Below, one piece after another: positions 27,245 through 35,389 of a stretch of DNA of 64,000 nt (the stretch's first letter is position 1; every line of letters begins with the position of its first letter). Below the pieces are notes generated by a model. That model was not told the origin of the DNA. It worked only from the letters and a program-made list of their open reading frames with translations, and did not search any database. Origin of the DNA: Micromonospora ureilytica (GTDB lineage Bacteria; Actinomycetota; Actinomycetes; Mycobacteriales; Micromonosporaceae). Both the position numbers and the translations under genes were made by a program. Location: NCBI RefSeq assembly GCF_015751765.1, contig NZ_JADOTX010000001.1:1364001-1428000 (forward strand), in the 5' to 3' direction.

Positions 27245-27273
27245 AAGCTAATTCGTATAACGAATCCTGTCAA
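27245..27273 (-). promoter_or_regulatory. Promoter of the GH30 xylanase gene
   Basis: On the minus strand TTGACA (27273-27268) and TAGCTT (27250-27245) are separated by 17 bp. The -35 element is perfect and the -10 is fair. The operator at 27215-27228 falls over the early transcribed region. Confidence 0.55.
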
Positions 27274-27301
27274 TGCGTTCGGCCCGTAGCCAGTGCTGCC
27301 G

Positions 27302-28237
27302 TCACCGGCCGCAGGTGCCGCACTGTCGGCGAGTGCGCAGGTGGTAGTCGGTGGACCCGACGAGCAGACCCAACCCCATGACGAGGTACGCCGACATCGC
27401 CACCCACAGGAACGCGTCGGAGAACTCGCTGTGCGAGCCCGACGACACCTGCACCATCCCCATGCCGAAGTAGGCCACGATGCCCGCGCCGAGTCCGAAG
27501 CCGGGCACCAGCAGCAGCGGACGAGGAATCATGCGGCCGGCGAGCAGCGGCACCCACCCCGGCCAGACCACACCCCAGTGGTGCACCAGCGCCAACGGCA
27601 ACAGCACTCCGGCCAGCACCAGGCCGATCTCCAACCCGAGCAGGGTGGCGCTCTGGTCGACGCGGTCGAACCCCACCACGAACTGGGCCGCGAAGCGGGT
27701 CACGAGACCGCCCACCGCTGCCCACGCGGCCCAGCGTGCCCACCGCGCGGGCGCCGCGCGTCGCGCACCCGGTCGGACCGTCCGGCAGCAGTCCGGGCAG
27801 TCGCCGCGGGTGCGCCGCTGATAGCGGGCGGTGGCCAGAGCGAGCAGGACCGCTCCGGTGACACAACCGAGCCGGCTCGCGAACGCCAGTGGGTCGAAGA
27901 ACGGGCCGACGGTGAGCAGCAGGAAACCCACCAGCTCCGGCAGCAGGATCGCCGCCGCCGCGACGAGGGCCCCGGCGACCGTCCAGGCGATCCCCGCGAG
28001 CGCCGGCCGCCAGGTCGCCACCCGGTCCAGGGCAACCGCCAGCACGCCGCTGGCCGCGCACAACGCCACCGACCACCAGCCGGTGAAGCCGAGCAGGTCC
28101 AGCCCGAGCCGCCCGAACTGCGGAGCCTCGCCGACCGTCCACGCCAGACGCACGCCCCCGTATGCCACGGCCCAGCCGAGCACTGCGTACGTCAGGCCGT
28201 GGACGGTCCCACCGACGATCGGTGTCGATGTCGTCAT
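27302..28237 (-). CDS. Polytopic membrane protein, unknown function
   Basis: 311 residues with about eight predicted membrane segments, for example WWSVALCAASGVLAVAL, LLGLEIGLVLAGVLLPLALV and FLWVAMSAYLVMGLGLLVG. A short loop contains CPDCC (after RRTRGD), and the C-terminus ends RRQCGTCGR, so two cysteine pairs face the same side and could bind a metal or form disulfides. I do not recognise the family. ATG at 28237 follows AGGATCGG; upstream in-frame starts are poorer. The neighbours give no functional hint. Confidence 0.7.
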   Translation of the reverse strand: MTTSTPIVGGTVHGLTYAVLGWAVAYGGVRLAWTVGEAPQFGRLGLDLLGFTGWWSVALCAASGVLAVALDRVATWRPALAGIAWTVAGALVAAAAILLPELVGFLLLTVGPFFDPLAFASRLGCVTGAVLLALATARYQRRTRGDCPDCCRTVRPGARRAAPARWARWAAWAAVGGLVTRFAAQFVVGFDRVDQSATLLGLEIGLVLAGVLLPLALVHHWGVVWPGWVPLLAGRMIPRPLLLVPGFGLGAGIVAYFGMGMVQVSSGSHSEFSDAFLWVAMSAYLVMGLGLLVGSTDYHLRTRRQCGTCGR

Positions 28238-28431
28238 GCACCGATCCTGCCGGCGCCCCCGCGGTGGGCGGACCCCGCTGACAGGGGACGTCACTCCCTC
28301 GCGGGAGGGACGTGACCGGTGTGGTGCGGATCCTCGGCCTTCTATACCGTGGCACGGTCACGGGCGGTCACTTCCTCGACTGGGCCGTCCCGCGACGACG
28401 TCGCGTACGCGTTCGACATGGGGGGTCCGTT

Positions 28432-29256
28432 GTGACCATGGAATCGCCGACGACCGGCCAACCCGAGGCCGGCGTGCAGCAGAAGATCGACACGTCGGTG
28501 CCGCATTCGGCGCGGATCTGGAACTACTGGCTCGGTGGCAAGGACAACTTCGCTGTCGACCGCGAGGCCGGGGACCAGTACCGGCAGGTCTTCCCCGGCG
28601 TCGTCGACGTGGCCCGGGCCTCCCGGCAGTTCCTGGTCCGCTCGATCATGTTCCTCGCTGCCGAGGCGGGCATCCGGCAGTTCCTCGACGTCGGCACCGG
28701 GCTGCCGACCGCCAACAACACCCACGAGGTGGCGCAGCGGATCGCGCCGGACGCCCGGATCGTCTACGTCGACAGCGACCCGCTGGTGCTGGTGCACGCT
28801 CGGGCGTTGCTGGTCGGCACTGCCGAGGGCAGGACCGCCTACATCGACGGCGATCTGCACGACCCGGCTGCGGTGATCGCCGAGGCCGGCAAGACGCTCG
28901 ACTTCGCGCAGCCGATCGGTCTCATCCTCAGTGGCGTCATGGGCCACGTGCCCGACTACGAGACGGCCCGTTCGATCACGCGGCAGCTGGTGGCGGCGCT
29001 GCCGAACGGCAGTTACCTCGCACTGAACGACGGCACGAGCCTGATCAGCGCCGAGATTCAGCAGGCACAGGACGACTACAACGACAGCGGGGCTACTCCG
29101 TACACTCTGCGCTCGCCCGACGAGATCGCCGGCTTCTTCGACGGCCTGGAGCTGGTCGAGCCCGGGGTTGTGCCGTGCCCGCAGTGGCGACCCGACGGGG
29201 CGGTCGACACGCCTGTCGACATCGACGCCTTCGGCGGGGTGGGCCGCAAGCGCTGA
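28432..29256 (+). CDS. SAM-dependent methyltransferase, DUF574 (Methyltransf_19) family
   Basis: 274 residues. The family hallmark near the N-terminus is HSARIWNYWLGGKDNFAVDR (residues ~22-41), followed by the SAM-binding strand QFLDVGTGLPTANNTHEVAQ and VYVDSDPLVLVHARALL. Actinomycetes carry many copies and their substrates are mostly unknown. GTG at 28432 has GGGGG six nt upstream; the ATG two codons later is an alternative. It converges on the MarR gene with only 5 nt between the stops. Confidence 0.88.
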   Translation: MTMESPTTGQPEAGVQQKIDTSVPHSARIWNYWLGGKDNFAVDREAGDQYRQVFPGVVDVARASRQFLVRSIMFLAAEAGIRQFLDVGTGLPTANNTHEVAQRIAPDARIVYVDSDPLVLVHARALLVGTAEGRTAYIDGDLHDPAAVIAEAGKTLDFAQPIGLILSGVMGHVPDYETARSITRQLVAALPNGSYLALNDGTSLISAEIQQAQDDYNDSGATPYTLRSPDEIAGFFDGLELVEPGVVPCPQWRPDGAVDTPVDIDAFGGVGRKR

Positions 29257-29261
29257 CGCTG

Positions 29262-29777
29262 TCAGTCGGACGGCGGAAGGACGCTCTGCACCGCCACGCA
29301 GGGGTCTGTGGCGGGGGCGGCGGCGTGGATCGCCTCGGCGGCGCGGTCGGCGAGGTCGCGAAAGACCTCGCGCTGCTCCTCGGGTAGCCCGCCCAGCACG
29401 TGGTCCTCGGCGTGGGCGACCCGCCGCTCGGCCTCGGCGAGTGTCTGACGTCCGCGTTCGGTGGCCACGATCCGTCGGGCGCGCCGGTCCTGGGGATCAC
29501 GCTGACGCTCGATGAGGCCGGCGTTCTCCAGGTCGTCGATGACGTACGTCAGAACGCTGCGGTCGATGGCCAGGCGGGCGGCCAGGGCACCCTGCGTGGG
29601 CACCTCCTCATGCACGACGACGGCCAGGATGTGGTAGCCCCGACTGCCGTGCGGCAGGTCCCGCAGTAGCTCCTCGACGTGCTCGTGCCAGCGGCGCAGC
29701 ACCATGCCCAGAGACCAGCCGAAGTTCGAGCCGCGCTTGCGGTCGGCCGGCAGCTCGCAGGGATCGGTCACGGACAT
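29262..29777 (-). CDS. MarR-family transcriptional regulator
   Basis: 171 residues. Winged HTH: PTQGALAARLAIDRSVLTYVIDDLENAGLIERQRDPQDRRARRIVATERG (residues ~60-108), with the basic wing DPQDRRAR. It diverges from the fused flavoprotein gene at 29922. The gap contains two related AGGTTG-type sites, so this protein probably represses itself and that gene and is relieved by a small aromatic or drug-like ligand. Ligand unknown. Confidence 0.9.
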   Translation of the reverse strand: MSVTDPCELPADRKRGSNFGWSLGMVLRRWHEHVEELLRDLPHGSRGYHILAVVVHEEVPTQGALAARLAIDRSVLTYVIDDLENAGLIERQRDPQDRRARRIVATERGRQTLAEAERRVAHAEDHVLGGLPEEQREVFRDLADRAAEAIHAAAPATDPCVAVQSVLPPSD

Positions 29778-29849
29778 GTCCCGATGCTAGTGGCCGGCGC
29801 GTTGATCATCATCCGACATCGCGGCAGCCCAGGAATGATTGGCGGCGAA

Positions 29850-29905
29850 GATAGGTTGTCCAACAAACGATAGGCACAGAACATGATAGGTTGATCAAAC
29901 GATTG
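29850..29905. promoter_or_regulatory. Two repeated MarR operator-like sites
   Basis: GATAGGTTG starts at 29850 and again at 29885, followed by TCCAACAAACGAT and ATCAAACGAT respectively. The first core is TTG-TC-CAA and the second is the palindrome TTGATCAA. The repeats are 35 bp apart and precede the flavoprotein start by 17 nt, so they overlap its likely promoter. Confidence 0.6.
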
Positions 29906-29921
29906 CGTGGATGGTGAAGCA

Positions 29922-32201
29922 ATGTTGGACTACGGGCACGAACTCCGGTTTGGGTCGTTCCTGACACCCAGCGTGCACGACCCGGATCAGGTGGTGGCGC
30001 TCGCCGAGCTGACCGAGGCGGCGGGGCTGGACCTGGTCACCTTCCAGGACCACCCGTACAACCCGGAGTTCCTCGACACCTGGACCCTGCTGAGTTGGGT
30101 CGCCGCCCGCACACAGCGACTCCGGATCTCCGGGAACGTCCTCAGCCTGCCGCTGCGACCGCCGGCCGTGCTGGCCCGGGCCGCCGCGAGCCTGGACCGG
30201 TTGTCGCACGGCCGGTTCGAACTCGGCCTCGGCGCTGGCGCGTTCTGGGACGGGATCGAGGGCATGGGGGCGCGTCGGCTGACCGCTGGGCAGGGAGTCG
30301 CGGCCCTGCGGGAGGCTATCGACGTCCTGCGCGGCGTCTGGGACGACACCGCCGACGGACCGCTGCGGCTGGACGGGGAGTACTACCCCGTACCCGGCAT
30401 GCAGCGCGGCCCGAAGCCGGCACATGACATCGACATCTGGCTCGGCGCGTACCAGCCGAAGATGCTGGCCCTGACCGGCCAGAAGGCCAACGGCTGGCTG
30501 CCGACGCTGGAATACCTGCGATCTCCGGACCGGGTGACCGCCAACCGGCTCATCGACGAGGCGGCCATCGCCGCGGGCCGCGAGCCCCGGGAGATCCGAC
30601 GGCTGCTCAACCTGTTCACTGTCGACGTCTCGTCGCGTAGCCGCGGCTTCCTCCAGGGGCCTGCCGAGCAGTGGGTCGACCAGCTCCTTCCGCTGGTCCT
30701 CGAGGAGGGGTTCAGCACCTTCCTGATCGGGCGCGACGACCCACGCCTCATCCAGACCCTCGGGCAGGAGATCGCCCCCGCGCTGCGGGAGGCGGTCGCC
30801 AAGGAGCGCACCGGGGGTGAGGTCGGCACCGGGCCGGTCCGCACGAGCGTCGCGCTGGCCGAGCGGCAGCCGGGCCTCGACTACGACGCGCTGCCCACGT
30901 CGCTGGCCACCAGGTCCGTCGAGCCCGGTGATCCGGAGTACGAGCGCGTGCGCCACACCTACAGCTGGCACGGATCGCCGGCAGTGGTGATCCGTCCGCA
31001 GAACGCCGCCGAGGTGGTCGACGCCGTGTCGTACGCCCGGACGCAGAACGTCCCGCTGTCGGTGCGCAGCGGCGGGCACGGCATCAGCGGCCGGTCGACG
31101 AACAACGGGGGAGTGGTCATCGACATGTCGAGGATGAACAAGGTCGAGCTGCTGGACCGGACGACCCGCCGGGTACGGCTGGAGCCGGGGGCCCGGTGGG
31201 GTGCCGTGGCCCAGGCGCTCGCCCCGTACGGCCTGGCCATGAGCTCGGGTGATTACGGGGACGTGGGCGTCGGTGGTCTCGCCACCACCGCCGGCATCGG
31301 ATATCTGGCGCGCAAGCACGGCCTGACCATCGACCACGTCGTCGCCGCCGAGATCGTCACCGCGGATGGCCGCCTGCTCCGCGTCGACGACGAGCACCAC
31401 CCCGACCTGTTCTGGGCCATCCGGGGCGCCGGTGGGAACTTCGGTGTGGTCACCGCATTAGAGCTGGAGGCGTACGAGGTCGACAACGTCGTCTACGCCC
31501 AGCTCGTCGCGGACGCGACCGACACCGCCCAACTACTGAGCCGGTGGGGCCAGCTCGTCGAGGATGCGCCACGGGAGCTGACGAGCTTCCTCTCCCTCTT
31601 TCCCGCTCGCCGTGGCAGCCCACCGGCCGCCCAGGTCACGCTCGTCTACGCCGGCGACGACGTCGAGGCGGCGCAGTCCGCCCTGAGCCCGTTCCTGGAG
31701 ATCGGGCCGATCCTCGATCAGCAGGCGCAGCTCGTGCCGTACCCGGCGATCGTCGTGCCGGCCGGCAATCAGCATCGGGGGCAGGGGCTGCGCGACACCC
31801 GCAGCGGCCTGTTGCACCACGTCACGCCGCATGCCGCCGATCTGATGGAGAACATGATCCATTCTGGCGACGTGATGATCATGCAGTTGCGGTCCGTCGG
31901 CGGGGCGGTCAACGACGTCGCCCGCGACGCGACCGCGTACCCGCACCGGGAGCAGAACTTCTCGGTGCTCGCCGCCACGGTCCCGGACCGCAGACCACAC
32001 CTCGACAAGCTCTGGGCCGAGCTGTACGTGCACCTCGACGGCCTGTATCTCAGCTTCGAGAGCGACACCGATCCGGCTCGACTGCTGGATGCCTGGCCCG
32101 AGCCCACCCTTGGCCGACTGCGCGCCATCAAGGCCACGTACGACCCGGACAACGTCTTCAACCGGAACTTCCCGATCCCGCCGGCAGAGCCGGTCGTCTA
32201 G
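29922..32201 (+). CDS. Fused LLM-class flavin monooxygenase and BBE-like FAD-linked oxidase
   Basis: 759-residue two-module oxidoreductase. Residues ~1-300 are a luciferase-like (LLM, F420/FMN-type) domain: RFGSFLTPS, GLDLVTFQDHPYNPEFLDTW, RFELGLGAGAFWDGIEGMG, RGPKPAHDIDIWLGAYQPKM. Residues ~325-759 are a PCMH/BBE FAD-linked oxidase: VRSGGHGISG with His386 as probable covalent FAD site, GGGxxG-like IGYLARKHGLTIDHV, IRGAGGNFGVVT, and BBE tail LRAIKATYDPDNVF. The usual second Cys for bicovalent flavin is absent (GDVGVGGLATTAGIG). Both modules are uninterrupted in one frame. ATG at 29922 follows GGTGAAG. Regulated by the divergent MarR. Substrate unknown. Confidence 0.88.
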   Translation: MLDYGHELRFGSFLTPSVHDPDQVVALAELTEAAGLDLVTFQDHPYNPEFLDTWTLLSWVAARTQRLRISGNVLSLPLRPPAVLARAAASLDRLSHGRFELGLGAGAFWDGIEGMGARRLTAGQGVAALREAIDVLRGVWDDTADGPLRLDGEYYPVPGMQRGPKPAHDIDIWLGAYQPKMLALTGQKANGWLPTLEYLRSPDRVTANRLIDEAAIAAGREPREIRRLLNLFTVDVSSRSRGFLQGPAEQWVDQLLPLVLEEGFSTFLIGRDDPRLIQTLGQEIAPALREAVAKERTGGEVGTGPVRTSVALAERQPGLDYDALPTSLATRSVEPGDPEYERVRHTYSWHGSPAVVIRPQNAAEVVDAVSYARTQNVPLSVRSGGHGISGRSTNNGGVVIDMSRMNKVELLDRTTRRVRLEPGARWGAVAQALAPYGLAMSSGDYGDVGVGGLATTAGIGYLARKHGLTIDHVVAAEIVTADGRLLRVDDEHHPDLFWAIRGAGGNFGVVTALELEAYEVDNVVYAQLVADATDTAQLLSRWGQLVEDAPRELTSFLSLFPARRGSPPAAQVTLVYAGDDVEAAQSALSPFLEIGPILDQQAQLVPYPAIVVPAGNQHRGQGLRDTRSGLLHHVTPHAADLMENMIHSGDVMIMQLRSVGGAVNDVARDATAYPHREQNFSVLAATVPDRRPHLDKLWAELYVHLDGLYLSFESDTDPARLLDAWPEPTLGRLRAIKATYDPDNVFNRNFPIPPAEPVV

Positions 32202-32908
32202 AGGGCGCCGGACAGGTAGTCGCGGCGACGCTGCGGTTCGAACTTCTCGATCGCGTACCGCAGCATGACCCGTGGCATGACCCGATAGCGGCGGGCGAGG
32301 AACTCCTCCTCCGCCGCCCTGTCCCGGTTGCCCACCTCGCGCAGCATCCAGCCCACCGCCTTCCGGACGAGGTCGTGCGGGTCGTGCAGGAGACGGTCGC
32401 CGAGTCGGAAGGTCCACTCGAAGTCCCCGGCCTTGACGAAGGCGAAGGTCGCCATGACGGCGATGCGCCGATCCCACACGAGACTCGACTCGGCCAACCG
32501 ATCGAGGACACTCCGGTCCTTGTCCATCAGCCAGGGGCCGACGATGTACGGCGCGGACGAGTCCACAAGGTCCCAGTTGTTGATGCGGCTGGTGTTGGCC
32601 AGGACGGTGTCGAAGATATGAGCCCGTTCCGGCTCGTCGCCCTTGGTGAACTTTCGTACCAGAATGAGCAGCGAGGTCAGCCTCTCCTCGTGCGCGCCGT
32701 CGGTGAGCAGCCTCGTCGTCTCGGCGAGCGAGAGGTCGCGCCAGTACCGGGCGGCCACCTTGCGCTGGTCGGGCACGGAGACACCGAGAGCCATGTCGCC
32801 CTCGCCGTACCCGCCGGGAACCATCTGCAGGAACCGGCCCGACGCCTCGGCTCGACGTGGATCGGCGAGGCTGGCGAGGTCCCGACGCACGTCAACGCTG
32901 GTGGCCAT
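32198..32908 (-). CDS. AlkD-like DNA alkylation repair / HEAT-repeat protein
   Basis: 236 residues of AlkD-type ALK helical repeats: RFLQMVPGGYGEGDMALGVSVPDQRKVA (residues ~25-52), NNWDLVDSSAPYIVG and DLVRKAVGWMLREVG. AlkD proteins excise bulky or cationic alkylated bases, using conserved Trp/Asp residues; WDLVD is present. Its stop codon overlaps the stop of the converging flavoprotein gene at CTAG (4-nt overlap), leaving no space for a terminator between them. Start ATG is supported by family length; ribosome binding site is weak. Confidence 0.88.
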   Translation of the reverse strand: MATSVDVRRDLASLADPRRAEASGRFLQMVPGGYGEGDMALGVSVPDQRKVAARYWRDLSLAETTRLLTDGAHEERLTSLLILVRKFTKGDEPERAHIFDTVLANTSRINNWDLVDSSAPYIVGPWLMDKDRSVLDRLAESSLVWDRRIAVMATFAFVKAGDFEWTFRLGDRLLHDPHDLVRKAVGWMLREVGNRDRAAEEEFLARRYRVMPRVMLRYAIEKFEPQRRRDYLSGAL

Positions 32909-32958
32909 GACGGTCCACGCTACCGATGGTCGAGCAGGGTGTCTTCGTCCGTTCCGGG

Positions 32959-33144
32959 CTAGTCCCGAGCGGGTGCGGTGCTCGGCTTGCGATTCATATC
33001 CTCACCACGCCGGTGATCCTCCATGTGCGCCTTGAGCGCGGCCTGCCAGGCGGCTTGCCCCGCCTCATCGGCCGGACCACCGGACCAGCGGTGCGACCAA
33101 TCGGAATGGTGTAACCCCTGATCACCGCGGTGGATAGAGCCCAC
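32959..33144 (-). CDS. Small hypothetical protein
   Basis: 61 residues from a GTG, 9 nt after the stop of the 103-residue gene upstream. Composition is hydrophilic and helical (GQAAWQAALKAHMEDHRR). No domain recognised and no clear ribosome binding site, so it depends on coupling with its neighbour. It could be a chance ORF; the codon pattern and the operon-like spacing make it slightly more likely real than not. Confidence 0.4.
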   Translation of the reverse strand: MGSIHRGDQGLHHSDWSHRWSGGPADEAGQAAWQAALKAHMEDHRRGEDMNRKPSTAPARD

Positions 33145-33153
33145 GGTGTACGG

Positions 33154-33465
33154 TCAGCGCGTCCAGCCGACGAACCGCTCCCACAACTCACCTGCTGTCG
33201 AGCCCGACAGTTCAGCGTTTGCCACCGGATACAAGGCACCGCAGTACATGGCCAAGCCGATCCGGTCTCGGCCGTATGCCTCGGCGAGACGCACCCGCGC
33301 GGGGTCGCACGGCCAAGCCTGCTCGCAAGTGTCGCAGTCCCACTGAGGCCGGCGTGGCGTGTGCTGACCGCCGAGCCGACGGTCGAGGGCAGCGACTGCC
33401 TGCCGACCTCGGTCGCGTTCGGCATCCAGTGCCGCCCGAATGGTGGTCGGGAGCGGAAGCATCAT
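33154..33465 (-). CDS. Small hypothetical protein with CxxC and Cys motifs
   Basis: 103 residues, unknown function. It contains CDTCEQAWPCDP (residues ~43-54), a cysteine cluster that could bind zinc, and a later YCGALYP. ATG at 33465 has GGAGGG 10-12 nt upstream. The 230 nt upstream (33466-33698) show no gene. Similar small cysteine proteins often accompany XRE regulators with TPR domains in actinomycetes, and one lies at 33997; the link is inference. Confidence 0.6.
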   Translation of the reverse strand: MMLPLPTTIRAALDAERDRGRQAVAALDRRLGGQHTPRRPQWDCDTCEQAWPCDPARVRLAEAYGRDRIGLAMYCGALYPVANAELSGSTAGELWERFVGWTR

Positions 33466-33698
33466 CGGTGGGGCACCCTCCGTCAGTGGCTGAGGGGCGC
33501 CCGGTCAGGTCCGGCACGGACGCCCCCGCCCTTCGGCGGAACGGCGGTAGTGGTCGTACACATCGCACGGGTTCGGATGTTCACCACCGCCGTCCCGTGG
33601 CTGGGACGTTACGGGTGATCAGCGGTGGTCAGACGGGTGTAGCTGTCCGCCGACTGTCCGTACCTGTCCGCGGACACCCGCCCCGTTAGCCTGTGCCG

Positions 33699-34022
33699 GT
33701 GAGCGACTACGTGCAGGTGTCAACAGCCACGCCGACCCGCGATGCGGCGATGACGCTGGCCGGAGGGGCAACAGCGGCCCGCCTGGCGGCGGGCGCGCAG
33801 GTGGCCGGGCCGGTGGCGTCCGTGTTCTGGCACCTCGGCGAGCAGGGCACAAGCGAAGAGTGGCAGCTGCTGCTGTACACCACGACCGACCGGTACCCGC
33901 AATTGGAGGCGTATCTGATCGACGCCCACCCGTGGGACAACCCGCAGGTCGCCGCCGTGCCAATCGTTCGCGGCTCGACCGCCTACCTGGCGTGGATCAC
34001 ACGGACAGTCGAGGGCGAGTAG
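33699..34022 (+). CDS. cutA: CutA-like divalent cation tolerance protein
   Basis: 107 residues. YVQVSTATPTRDAAMTLAGGATAARLAAGAQV matches the CutA N-terminus; then VFWHLGEQGTSEEWQLLLYTTTDRYPQLEAYLIDAHPWDNPQVAAVPI matches the core of this trimeric ferredoxin-like protein. The bacterial name comes from copper tolerance, but its molecular role is unclear. Either GTG at 33699 or at 33693 may be used; no good ribosome binding site is visible. Its 3' end overlaps the converging XRE regulator gene by 26 nt. Confidence 0.85.
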   Translation: MSDYVQVSTATPTRDAAMTLAGGATAARLAAGAQVAGPVASVFWHLGEQGTSEEWQLLLYTTTDRYPQLEAYLIDAHPWDNPQVAAVPIVRGSTAYLAWITRTVEGE

Positions 34023-35193
34023 ACATCTCGGCGGCCAAGGATCGAAGCTCAGCCACGCATTGCATCCCGGCATGGGGCTCAATCCGGTTGAGGAATGAGT
34101 TCAGGCGTTGCGCTGGGCGCACCGACCCAACCCCACCTGCGAGCCGGACTGCGGCAGCAGCGGTGGCGCACGCGTGCTCAACCTCGTTGGCGTCGAGGTA
34201 GGCGTCTGCCAGCCACGACAGGTAGAGGGCTTTGTCGCGGGAGTAAGTGTCATCGAACCGGGCGAGGGCGTGTTCCAGCACGGGGATGGCGCGCATCGGC
34301 CGGCGCAGGACTGTCCAACACCGCCCGGTCATGATCTCGCCTTCCGCCTGGTCTACCCAGTACACCCAGTCGGGTTCGGGTCGGTCGTCGTGCTCGCTGA
34401 GACACGTGGTGCCAAGCGCGAGCTGCTGGTCCGCCGCAGCTGCGTTGCCCCCGACGGCGTACGCCCAGGCGGCCCGCAGGTGCAGCAACGCCCTAACAGT
34501 TGGGGTGGCGGCTGCGGCGGCCTCGCACCCGGCCGTGGCGGTATCGGAGGCGGGCTGGCCGAGGGCCAGCTGTTGGTAGGCGAGGAACGCGTACGCGTTA
34601 CCGGCGAGGGCGTACTCGTTTGCGTCGCGGGCGGCGGAGAGACTAGTCCGGTACAACCGTTCTGCGTCGGCGTGCCGGCCGGCGTCGAATGCCGCCCATC
34701 CGGCGAGCTGAGTTTGCTCGGCGAGGACGGTCAGGAGTTGCCGGCCGACGGGTTCGCTGTAAGAGCCGTCGTGGATGAGCCGGGTGGTGGCGTCGGCTTC
34801 GGCGGTGTAGAGGTGGTGGGTGTCGGCACCGCCGAGGAAGTTGTCGAGGCGGCGAAGTCGGGCCGTGCGCTCGGCGAGCCGTCTGGCAGTGCCGGTTCCG
34901 ACGTGCCGGCCGTGGCCGAGCAGTGTGTGCGGTAGGGCGGCGGCGAGTCCGGCGGCGGCCACGAATTCGCGGCGGCGGATGGTGGGCTGAGCGGCGAGGG
35001 AGACGAGTTCACCGGCGGCGTTGAGCGCGTCGTCGATGCGCTGCGCGACTTGGGCGGTGGGCGTTTTCATGCCGGTCTCCAACTCGTGCAGGTACGTCTT
35101 ACCGTGGTAGGTGATCTTGGCGAGGTTGCGCAGGGAGATGTGCTGCGCGTCGCGAAGTTGTCGCATCCGCTCGGCGAACGACGGGTCAGTCAC
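33997..35193 (-). CDS. XRE-family regulator with TPR-like sensor domain
   Basis: 398 residues. HTH_31 type domain at ~1-60 (DPSFAERMRQLRDAQHISLRNLAKITYHGKTYLHELETG), followed by a Tat-like stretch IRRREFVAAAGLAAALPHTL and a long Ala-rich TPR region (AGWAAFDAGRHADAERLYRTSL, ALAGNAYAFLAYQQLALG). This layout is typical of actinomycete regulators that may sense a peptide or small molecule. GTG at 35193 follows GAAGGCAGGCACGCC. Target genes unknown. The gap 35194-35389 holds nothing recognisable. Confidence 0.88.
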   Translation of the reverse strand: MTDPSFAERMRQLRDAQHISLRNLAKITYHGKTYLHELETGMKTPTAQVAQRIDDALNAAGELVSLAAQPTIRRREFVAAAGLAAALPHTLLGHGRHVGTGTARRLAERTARLRRLDNFLGGADTHHLYTAEADATTRLIHDGSYSEPVGRQLLTVLAEQTQLAGWAAFDAGRHADAERLYRTSLSAARDANEYALAGNAYAFLAYQQLALGQPASDTATAGCEAAAAATPTVRALLHLRAAWAYAVGGNAAAADQQLALGTTCLSEHDDRPEPDWVYWVDQAEGEIMTGRCWTVLRRPMRAIPVLEHALARFDDTYSRDKALYLSWLADAYLDANEVEHACATAAAAVRLAGGVGSVRPAQRLNSFLNRIEPHAGMQCVAELRSLAAEMSTRPRLSV

Positions 35194-35389
35194 GGCGTGC
35201 CTGCCTTCGGGATAGAGGACCCGTTTGGCGGCCTGCTGGCTACCCAGGCGGACCTCCACCTGGCACGCTACTCCGGGCAGTTATGACCGTCACGCTTCGC
35301 GAGAAGCCGGCATGGCTGGCATTTGGCCGTGGCGCTGCCTGTGGCGTTGTGCAGCTGCGTACCGAACTGTGGGGTGATTAGCTGCACGG

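Noticed and set aside
33120..33700. Several overlapping short ORFs on the plus strand near CutA
   Set aside because: None has a ribosome binding site or recognisable domain; the minus frame at 33154 is preferred.
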